Assembly: GCF_000316035.1 (NCBI RefSeq)
Contig: NZ_ANHX01000071.1
Location: 107,912-171,911 of the forward strand
Direction of reading: 5' to 3'
DNA length: 64,000 bases
From: Paenibacillus sp. PAMC 26794
GTDB lineage: Bacteria; Bacillota; Bacilli; Paenibacillales; Paenibacillaceae
A model generated the notes under the pieces. That model did not search any database. It saw only the letters and a program-made list of their open reading frames with translations, and was not told where the DNA came from. The first letter of the stretch is position 1, and each line of letters begins with the position of its first letter. This document shows positions 1 through 6,442 of this stretch, in pieces. The position numbers and the translations under genes are program-made.

Positions 1-1464
1 CACCCGGTCGATCAGATTGCCTTCCTTGGCCTGTCGTTTGGCTTGTATGACATCCGATACCGTGCGGACATGCTGCTCCAGCATGCTTTTTAGTTCAGGC
101 AGATGACCTGCTGTAAAAATGGCAGCAATGGCCTCTTTGTTCAATGCGTACTCTCCCTCAATCTGCTGCTCTATGGCAGCACGCTGGCACTCCGTAACCA
201 CATCCATGGCTGCCATCCGAAACTGTGAAACGTCCGAGAACGGCACAGACAGCATACGCTCCAGCAACAATACGGCTTCTTCCCCCGCACCAACACTGAC
301 GTAAAATTGCAGTTGTTGAAGCAGCTGAGCATCCGAGTGGTAGGGCCTTTTTCCGCCTTCGATGACCAGATCCTCGAAGCAAATGACCTGATTTTTCCCC
401 ACAAACGCCTGATAATCGAGTGCACGACAAGCTTCCCGGTATCCTACACAGGCCCTTCCCCATCCTGATTGCCATTGCCCAATCCCTACGGTCACATCAA
501 CTTCACACCCTTCGAGCTTAAGTGTATGTTGAAGTTCTTCCTGTAGCTGCTGTACCTGATTGGAAAATTCCGTATCCGCACCAAGCGAGAGCACAACTAT
601 CCGGTTATGCGGGTCCATGACGATAATGGTTTGCGAATCCTGCGGATAAAATGCCTGAACCTGCTTCATGCCTACCATTCGCAGCAGAATATGTATTTCC
701 TCAGCGGGTTGTCGATGGGCTTCTGTCTGATGCTGGCTTAATTGGGGCTGACCGTGTTGTTGTTGTTGTTGAGGCCCTCGTTGTACCTGGTATGTTTGGG
801 GTGTTTGGTGATATGGTTCGGACAGATGTGGATATACCTCTGGTGCAGCTATCTTCGCTTGCGGTACAGCAACCTCCACCTCCATGACTGCGATGCGTGA
901 TCCTGGTTCACCAGACGAGATAGGAATGCCGAAGAAACGCGCCTTCTCTTGTAGTTCATCCTCAGGTATCATATCGCTTAACCATTGATTCACAAATCGC
1001 TCCCTGAGATAAGGCAAGCTCTGCTTCATTTCCTCCCGCAGCTTCATCAGCTCGTACTCGCGCCCGATCTCCTGCTCGATTGCCGCTCGCAGCTTCGCCG
1101 TAACCTGTAATAACTCAGAAGCACGAATGGGTTTCAAAATAAAATCGGAAATGCCCAGCTTCACACTCTGACGAGCATATTCAAATTCATCATGTCCCGT
1201 CACAACCACGATTTTTATGTTCGGGTAACGCTCCATGAGGATGCCGCTTAGTTCAATGCCGTCCATCTTTGGCATGTATATATCCGTGAACACGATGTCT
1301 GGACGCAACAACTCAACCTGATTCAAAGCCTCTGCAGCATCGGAGGCCTCGCCAATGATGGTCATGCCTTGCTGCTCCCAATCGATACGCATGCGCAGCA
1401 GATTTCGGATGAGGTACTCGTCATCCACAATCAATACCTTTAATGGTTCGATAGTTAATTCCAT
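1..1464 (-). CDS. YesN-like response regulator, C-terminus cut by the window edge
   Basis: Cytoplasmic response regulator of the AraC-type YesN family, partner of the adjacent YesM-like kinase. The receiver domain occupies about residues 8-125: acidic pair VDDE at 14-16, phospho-acceptor Asp61 in FTDIYMPKMDG, and the conserved LKP lysine. A long middle region follows. The DNA-binding AraC domain expected at the C-terminus lies beyond base 1, so the gene is partial. The start ATG at 1464 overlaps the 3' end of the kinase gene by 10 nt, which implies translational coupling. Oddity: a glutamine-rich low-complexity stretch, including QQQQQ, interrupts the linker and is encoded around 720-780. The receiver and the pairing are clear; the signal sensed is not known. 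Confidence 0.9.
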   Translation of the reverse strand, partial: MELTIEPLKVLIVDDEYLIRNLLRMRIDWEQQGMTIIGEASDAAEALNQVELLRPDIVFTDIYMPKMDGIELSGILMERYPNIKIVVVTGHDEFEYARQSVKLGISDFILKPIRASELLQVTAKLRAAIEQEIGREYELMKLREEMKQSLPYLRERFVNQWLSDMIPEDELQEKARFFGIPISSGEPGSRIAVMEVEVAVPQAKIAAPEVYPHLSEPYHQTPQTYQVQRGPQQQQQHGQPQLSQHQTEAHRQPAEEIHILLRMVGMKQVQAFYPQDSQTIIVMDPHNRIVVLSLGADTEFSNQVQQLQEELQHTLKLEGCEVDVTVGIGQWQSGWGRACVGYREACRALDYQAFVGKNQVICFEDLVIEGGKRPYHSDAQLLQQLQFYVSVGAGEEAVLLLERMLSVPFSDVSQFRMAAMDVVTECQRAAIEQQIEGEYALNKEAIAAIFTAGHLPELKSMLEQHVRTVSDVIQAKRQAKEGNLIDRV

Positions 1465-3467
1465 GATTCATCGGCTCCCTTCGGGATCGTTATGATAATG
1501 GTGGTTCCTTTTCCAACCTCGCTTTGCAGCTTAAGTCCATCTTCTCTGTCATAAAAAATGCGAAGCCGCTCCATCGTCCCCCATAAGCCAAAGCTTGGAT
1601 TGTGTTTAGTGTTATAGGTAGGATTAGATGTATTAGAAGAGTTAGAACGGTTAAACCTGTTCATTTCTGTTCGTTGAATCTGCTTCACTTCTTCCTCGGA
1701 CATGCCGACTCCGTCGTCAGTGATCGTTAGAAGTACCCCTTCTTTGGATCGACGAGCTTGAATGCGTATCGTGCCTGGGCTGCCTTTGGGACGAATGCCA
1801 TGATACAGCGAATTTTCCACCAGCGGCTGGAGCACAAGCTTGGGAATCATCACCCGCTCACAATCTGGAGCAATATCGTACTGCACCTCAAACACATCGG
1901 GGTAGCGCACCTGCTGGATCGTCAGATAATTGCGTACAATCTCAACCTCCTCGTGCAGCGTAATCAGTTCGCGCCCTTTGCTGACACTCAGCCGATAATA
2001 ACTTCCGAGCGCTTCTAACAACTCACATACCTTATCGTTCATGCCGGACATCGCCAGGGAGGTAATGGAATCAAGTGTGTTATATAGAAAATGTGGCTTG
2101 ATCTGCGCCTGAAGTGTATTCAGCTCTGCTCGGCGGATCGTCTGCTGCTCCTGAATGATGCGTTTTAACATCTGCTCAATCTGCTCGATCATCTGGTTGT
2201 ATCCTCCATATAGCTGTGCAAATTCGTAGCTGTTCAGCTCAACCGTCACTTTGCGGAAGTTGCCGCTTGGCGCTTTCTGCATGGAACGAAGTAGCTTGTG
2301 AATCGGCTTAATGACGCTACGCGAGATGATGAATGAACTGACAAAAAAGACAGTCCCGTTCACCGCCAGTAAGATCAGCGCAAGCAGCACCATGGATTTA
2401 TTACGAGTATCGGTAGCCCGGTATGGGCTCATGCTGATGAATTTCCACTGATCATCACCAGACGAACGATAGTTAACCGCATATTCCTGACCACCCGATT
2501 GCAAGGTGATGAAGCCGGAGGATTGCTCTTGAAATGTTTGTTTTAACTTGGCCTGATTGGCCTCTAACATCTCTTGCATCCCTTCCTGTCCAGAAGCCGC
2601 AGATATGGATTCGCCGGATACAGCAGGCACCGCCTTCTTTCCATCGGTGGCGTTGGTTGCGATCACCCGCTGATGCTCATCCAGGATGGCTACCTGAAAA
2701 GAATCCGGTGCAGATAGGTTAGCATAGGCTTGAGCGATGGATTTGCCCTTGATGTTCATGACCAAAAATCCCAGCGGAGACGTATCATCCAAATCCCGAA
2801 TGAGGCGAATAAACGAGACCACCTCTTGCCCATCATTCTCCCCCGTCGCCGAGACTCCGCTGTCGTTGTTGCCACCATTCAGCCTGAGCAGGTATCGTCC
2901 GTTGTGCTTCAGTGCCTGTTCGTACCACGGCGCTTCCTTCACATTTGCTTCCATAAACGTGGGCCATTCCTGTGTACCAACCGAGAATCGGTGCCCCGAA
3001 TTATCGTAAATATATACTGAATCGATAATTGGAACCGCTTGCATAAGATTGGTCAAATACGCGCTGACCTTGGACTGTGTCTGTAAATTGGAGTACACAT
3101 TGCCCTGCCGCAGCAGGTTTTGCAAGTTGGGATCGGAGAAAATCATTTTCGAATAATTGTTCACATTCTCGATCATCAGATTAACGTTGGTCTCAATGGA
3201 TGTAATCGTCTGAAGTGATGCCTCATTGATCTTTCGCTGCGCGTCACTTTCCGAGATTCGATTCAACACCAATGCACTGAACGCCACCGTTAGCAGAATA
3301 ATGACAAAGTAGGCAAACGGGATTTTAAAAGCCAGCGTCTTGGGCTTGCGTTGAATGAACTCTTTGAAACGGGGAGTCCAATTCTTCTTCATTGCACTGG
3401 AGTTCGCTTTTGCATTTGCGTTTACTTCTGCATCGGTCTCAATATCTGATTGGGCTGTTGCTTTCAC
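1455..3467 (-). CDS. YesM-like membrane sensor histidine kinase
   Basis: Two-component sensor kinase, 670 aa as drawn. A transmembrane helix near residues 45-68 (FAYFVIILLTVAFSALVL) and a second near 360-380 bracket an extracellular cache-type sensor. A HAMP-like linker, the His_kinase box QIKPHFLYNT (phospho-acceptor His459) and a HATPase domain (ENSLYHGI, DDGVGM) follow. The kinase would phosphorylate the overlapping response regulator downstream; such pairs usually govern sugar uptake in Paenibacillus. The GTG at 3467 has an AAGGAG about 13 nt upstream, so the start is uncertain. The next in-frame ATG (3392) has no good SD. Oddity: an Asn/Ser/Thr-rich insert (RSNSSNTSNPTYNTKHN) sits inside the ATPase domain just before the G2 box region FGLWGTMERL. 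Confidence 0.88.
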   Translation of the reverse strand: MKATAQSDIETDAEVNANAKANSSAMKKNWTPRFKEFIQRKPKTLAFKIPFAYFVIILLTVAFSALVLNRISESDAQRKINEASLQTITSIETNVNLMIENVNNYSKMIFSDPNLQNLLRQGNVYSNLQTQSKVSAYLTNLMQAVPIIDSVYIYDNSGHRFSVGTQEWPTFMEANVKEAPWYEQALKHNGRYLLRLNGGNNDSGVSATGENDGQEVVSFIRLIRDLDDTSPLGFLVMNIKGKSIAQAYANLSAPDSFQVAILDEHQRVIATNATDGKKAVPAVSGESISAASGQEGMQEMLEANQAKLKQTFQEQSSGFITLQSGGQEYAVNYRSSGDDQWKFISMSPYRATDTRNKSMVLLALILLAVNGTVFFVSSFIISRSVIKPIHKLLRSMQKAPSGNFRKVTVELNSYEFAQLYGGYNQMIEQIEQMLKRIIQEQQTIRRAELNTLQAQIKPHFLYNTLDSITSLAMSGMNDKVCELLEALGSYYRLSVSKGRELITLHEEVEIVRNYLTIQQVRYPDVFEVQYDIAPDCERVMIPKLVLQPLVENSLYHGIRPKGSPGTIRIQARRSKEGVLLTITDDGVGMSEEEVKQIQRTEMNRFNRSNSSNTSNPTYNTKHNPSFGLWGTMERLRIFYDREDGLKLQSEVGKGTTIIITIPKGADESWN

Positions 3468-3635
3468 CTCTATTTTTCATCTCCTTCTGTTACTACTCCT
3501 GCATCTGTTGTTGCATCTTTTGCTCTTTGATTCAATGTGACCCTCCTTTGGTTCCGATGTGTGATGGGTTTATCGGTTGGGATCGGATGACCTGTTGTGA
3601 TATCCACCACTCTCTCGGATTTTATACAATTGTAT

Positions 3636-3665
3636 ATTATAGGACTGTGTATGGAGCAGGCTCAA
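3636..3665 (-). promoter_or_regulatory. candidate sigma-A promoter of the sensor kinase operon
   Basis: On the minus strand TTGAGC, an 18-nt spacer and a perfect TATAAT lie about 170 nt upstream of the kinase start. Inference from consensus only. Confidence 0.4.
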
Positions 3666-4100
3666 CTCTTTTTATCGCTTGGGGATGGCTTGACTGAGTG
3701 AAATAGAATGAGGTTTTGGGGATCTGATCGTGGTGAATGCTGCGGGTAGGGGCCCCTAATTGGAGCCGCAAGGAGTACTGCTTTATAAAATGTTGGAGGT
3801 ACAGATAATAAGTTGTGGTTTGTGCCGGGTGGAGAGAGAAGCGGGAGAGAGACGGAGGATCTGAGTACACAAAAGAAGATGGTAAACGTCTACCTTGATA
3901 TGGCATACTTTTGAGCAAGATTACGATATCTACGGGCATAATTCTTACTACTTACAGAGTGCTGATCGAGTGATTAAGGTTGGGAAGTCCAATTATGGTC
4001 TTCTCGTATGATGAATTTAAGTGGGGAAAATGTTGGGGGCAAACTGCCCTCGGGCAGGACAAGTACAGAGTTCGTTATGGTAAGAAACAGCGAATCGTGA
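3666..4100. other. gap without convincing gene
   Basis: Open frames here lack ribosome binding sites and read as low-quality peptides. A short GC hairpin (CTGCCC/GGGCAG at about 4044-4057) lies downstream of the 4101-4463 gene. It has a weak T-run on the minus strand and may be a minimal terminator. Nothing else is recognised. Confidence 0.4.
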
Positions 4101-4463
4101 TCAAAGCGAGAATTCGGTAACGCCTTTTTTGGAGGCATATTTCAGCGTGTAGCTTCCTTCTATGCCGTATGGCATCGTAGCGATTTGGATGCGGGTGTAA
4201 TCCAGCCGGCTCTCTCTCAGCACTTTTTTAATTAGCGCTATGCTCCGATCCTCGTCCCTTACCACACAGAAAATGTTCATTACATATTCCTTCGGATCAG
4301 CCACACGGCTACCCAGATCACATCCATCCACCTCTCCCAACTCCGCCTGGGTCAGAGCGGTTTCCAGATATTCCATCACCTTTTCCTTCAACCAATGATC
4401 TCGTTTGCTGCCCTGCGCACTCTTCAGTGGATATTGCACCACAAGCCAGTATTTTTCACTCAT
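4101..4463 (-). CDS. conserved-looking hypothetical protein, 120 aa
   Basis: Small soluble protein without signal peptide or membrane segment. It begins MSEKYWLVVQYPL and has an even mix of charged and hydrophobic residues, with probable beta strands at both ends (YWLVVQYPL, IQIATMPYGIEGSYTLKY). The composition and codon use match the flanking chromosomal genes rather than the AT-rich island to the right, so it is probably a real host gene. I do not recognise the family. It lies in the same direction as the uracil-DNA-glycosylase-like gene but about 107 nt away, so co-transcription is possible and not shown. Confidence 0.6.
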   Translation of the reverse strand: MSEKYWLVVQYPLKSAQGSKRDHWLKEKVMEYLETALTQAELGEVDGCDLGSRVADPKEYVMNIFCVVRDEDRSIALIKKVLRESRLDYTRIQIATMPYGIEGSYTLKYASKKGVTEFSL

Positions 4464-4570
4464 TCAGCTTCACCAACCAATCTTTATATGATAGGGCATT
4501 ACGTTATGTGCGGGCACTTAGACGATAAGAGTTCATATGTCAGCCTTACATTTCTCCAGTTCAAAATGGG

Positions 4571-5278
4571 CTAGATAATTGACCTCACTGCTTTTTGGAA
4601 TTGTACTGCTCTTCCATTTGCAGGATGGGGAACATGATGATGTTTAATGAAATGGGAGCTTAACGTGTCTGCCGACTTTCTGCCAATCGCCACGATCTGA
4701 GCATCAGGATTCAGTTGCATAAGCTGTCTAGCAAATGGCAAACCATCCTCCAACTCTGCCAAAGTCGGCGTTCGATTCGTCATCCGGTTTTCAGAAGATT
4801 GATAAGGATGAAAGGGATAGATGTTCCAAAATATAAAGTCCGTTGGTTTCCACCTTGAACTGAATAACACTTCACCCCATATGATGGATGCTGTCGGTTC
4901 TGCAAAACCATACAGCGCCTGACTCCGGTTAGGTTTGGCGATATTGGGCAAGCTTGTTCGGACACCCGGCTTGCCTGCAAAAATCATCTGGTGATTCACC
5001 AGCGAATGATTCCCGGTAACCATTCGCTCGGACGTCAAGGGTACACCAGAGAACCGCGCCCCTTGATATCCCACGGCTTCCGCAATAAATATGTACCGAG
5101 CCTTGGACATTCTCGGTTCCAAATACCTGACCAAATGTTCAGAACGAATTTTCACCGCTTCGGGGCCGATATCATAGCCCGTCACATAATCTCTCCAAGG
5201 ATTAATCACATTTACTGGCGACACATATGCTTGTACCCCTGCAACAAACTCGCGAATCTGTTGCTGCGTTTGGCTCAT
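4571..5278 (-). CDS. uracil-DNA glycosylase family protein
   Basis: A 235-aa protein of the uracil-DNA glycosylase superfamily, expected to excise uracil or a related damaged base from DNA in the cytoplasm. The superfamily core is visible as YIFIAEAVGYQGARFSGVPL around residues 62-82 (the GxxPG-like substrate-loop region), FWNIYPFHP (motif with aromatic and Asn) and the C-terminal VPHPANG, equivalent to the HPSP-type loop. An SD-like GGAGG lies just upstream of the ATG at 5278. It is the last host gene before the ssrA-derived island, whose outer repeat starts about 70 nt upstream. Which glycosylase subfamily it belongs to cannot be settled by eye. Confidence 0.8.
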   Translation of the reverse strand: MSQTQQQIREFVAGVQAYVSPVNVINPWRDYVTGYDIGPEAVKIRSEHLVRYLEPRMSKARYIFIAEAVGYQGARFSGVPLTSERMVTGNHSLVNHQMIFAGKPGVRTSLPNIAKPNRSQALYGFAEPTASIIWGEVLFSSRWKPTDFIFWNIYPFHPYQSSENRMTNRTPTLAELEDGLPFARQLMQLNPDAQIVAIGRKSADTLSSHFIKHHHVPHPANGRAVQFQKAVRSII

Positions 5279-5356
5279 GCTTCTTTGCCTCCTTTGGGAG
5301 ATACGGAGTATATCGGGCTTGCATCAGCTTATTTTACAAAGATTATAGCATAAACA

Positions 5357-5390
5357 GAAAAACCACCAACCAGATTACTAGTTGATGGTT
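5357..5390 (-). terminator. terminator belonging to the outermost ssrA 3'-end copy
   Basis: On the minus strand a 9-bp stem (ACCATCAAC/GTTGGTGGT) is followed by TTTTT. It resembles the terminator beside the second copy at 6288-6325 and is probably the ancestral ssrA terminator. It now ends the zeta-toxin module. Confidence 0.6.
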
Positions 5391-5482
5391 TCTTGACTCT
5401 AATGGAGTCGAACCCCTGTCCGAAGATAACGGCACATGAGCTTCTACGGGTGTAGTCACAGTTTAGATGTCACACAGGTATC
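5391..5482 (-). repeat. outer copy of the ssrA 3' end (att-like), with a 10-nt deletion
   Basis: Closely matches the 3' terminal part of ssrA, including GTCGAACCCCTGTCCGAAG and CTTCTACGGGTGTAGTCACAG. It lacks the 10 nt GGCGAGGGGA that would form part of the acceptor and T stem, and carries a few substitutions. It cannot be a working tmRNA end. It probably marks the far boundary of the island. The stop codon of the zeta-like gene (5481) lies inside the repeat edge. Confidence 0.85.
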
Positions 5483-6053
5483 AGTAACCCACAAGAACAG
5501 GATTAGCCCAAGCAGGTATGGACTCAGCACAATAGATCAAATCACCCTGTATGATTTCAGCAACAATTAAAGGCTCGTATGTATTATCAATGATGATAAC
5601 CCGATCTGCGATCGCTAGAGCCGGTTTAAGGTTCTTCAAAGACTGACCATATCGATAACGAATGTCTTCTTCTGCAATCCAATGTCCACCTTGTTCAACA
5701 CGAGAGGCAACACGATCTATATGCATTTGCACATCCTCAAGGCCGATATAGTATACGACAATTTCGTAACTGTTTTGTTTTGCTATTTCCATATGTTTTA
5801 AAACAAATGATCCGGACAATGTCGTTTCAATAGCGAAGTTTACACCGCTTTTAATGAGAGATCGGATTCTTTTCACAGCTTCCCTGCCAGCAGACAGGTC
5901 AGCACTACGCGGATTCTCTGGCTTCAACTCTCTTGCAATCTGATCAGGATCAACCAGTTCACCAAGCCACTCTCTCATTTGCATGCTGAGTGTACTTTTC
6001 CCTGCTCCATTGGTTCCAGCAAACACCGTCATGACTGGTCTGGTTTCACTCAT
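5481..6053 (-). CDS. zeta-toxin-family P-loop kinase
   Basis: A 190-aa protein of the zeta toxin / AAA-kinase family. Established family role: phosphorylation of UDP-N-acetylglucosamine or related substrates by zeta toxins; some relatives act as other small kinases. Motifs: Walker A GTNGAGKST (residues 13-21), the DPDQIAREL segment, and FAIETTLSG, the hallmark substrate-side motif of zeta proteins. I chose the ATG at 6053 because it overlaps the upstream small gene in an ATGAGTGA arrangement; the frame stays open further upstream but reads through that gene. The 3' end runs into the ssrA-derived repeat. It is probably the toxin half of an island-borne toxin-antitoxin pair; the target is unknown. 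Confidence 0.85.
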   Translation of the reverse strand: MSETRPVMTVFAGTNGAGKSTLSMQMREWLGELVDPDQIARELKPENPRSADLSAGREAVKRIRSLIKSGVNFAIETTLSGSFVLKHMEIAKQNSYEIVVYYIGLEDVQMHIDRVASRVEQGGHWIAEEDIRYRYGQSLKNLKPALAIADRVIIIDNTYEPLIVAEIIQGDLIYCAESIPAWANPVLVGY

Positions 6054-6243
6054 GATACTCAAACTCCTGGCGTTTCCCAGTAGCATCAAATATAATTTCG
6101 AATTTATTACCCGCAGCATCCTCACGAACGCGTTTGTTGTTCTTTATATAATAAATAGAGGCACCTGATTCTTTAGCTTGTTTCCGTGCATGTTGATTGG
6201 CTTTTTTCAAAATCTCTTGGAGCTGTTCTCGATTTTCAAACAT
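6046..6243 (-). CDS. small charged partner of the zeta-like kinase, putative antitoxin
   Basis: A 65-aa protein (MFENREQLQEILKKANQH...) with a helical, highly charged N-terminal half and a strand-rich C-terminus (AAGNKFEIIFDATGKR). It shows no resemblance to the three-helix epsilon antitoxin or to a PezA-type HTH. Its stop codon overlaps the kinase start by 8 nt, the tight coupling typical of toxin-antitoxin pairs. That organisation is the only evidence for an antitoxin role; it could equally be an accessory subunit. Its upstream region abuts the terminator of the second ssrA repeat, so it needs its own promoter in about 45 AT-rich bases. Confidence 0.65.
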   Translation of the reverse strand: MFENREQLQEILKKANQHARKQAKESGASIYYIKNNKRVREDAAGNKFEIIFDATGKRQEFEYHE

Positions 6244-6287
6244 CTTGAGTCCCCCAATCTAAATTTCTGTTTATTATATCATAAACT

Positions 6288-6325
6288 AAAAAACCACCAA
6301 CCAGATTTACTGGCTGATGGTTTTT
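6288..6325 (-). terminator. terminator beside the second ssrA 3'-end copy
   Basis: On the minus strand a 12-bp stem (ACCATCAGCCAG/CTGGTTGGTGGT, with G-U pairs) is followed by TTTTTT. It is homologous to the terminator at 5357-5390 and unlike the one now serving ssrA at 11586-11613. It would end transcription of the ATPase gene. Confidence 0.75.
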
Positions 6326-6333
6326 GACTCTAA

Positions 6334-6427
6334 TGGAGGCGAGGGGAGTCGAACCCCTGTCCGAAGATAACGGCACATAAGCTTCTACGGGTGTAGTCAC
6401 AGTTTTGATGTCACCCGAGTATCGCCC
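6334..6427 (-). repeat. exact 94-nt copy of the ssrA 3' end (att-like)
   Basis: Bases 6334-6427 are identical to 11629-11722, the last 94 nt of ssrA including the complete T-arm and acceptor 3' strand. Identity stops at ATCGCCC on the inner side. The ATPase gene ends 16 nt beyond. A tract this long and perfect next to a decayed recombinase is what site-specific integration into ssrA leaves. Confidence 0.92.
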
Positions 6428-6442
6428 TCCGACTGGATCTCG

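Noticed and set aside
3637..3939. 100-codon minus-strand open frame upstream of the sensor kinase
   Set aside because: No ribosome binding site, unlikely composition (MPVDIVILLKSMPYQGRRLPSS...), and it overlaps the kinase promoter.
5391..6440. Additional functional tmRNA genes
   Set aside because: Only the 3' end is present in each copy; there is no 5' acceptor strand, tag frame or pseudoknot region nearby.
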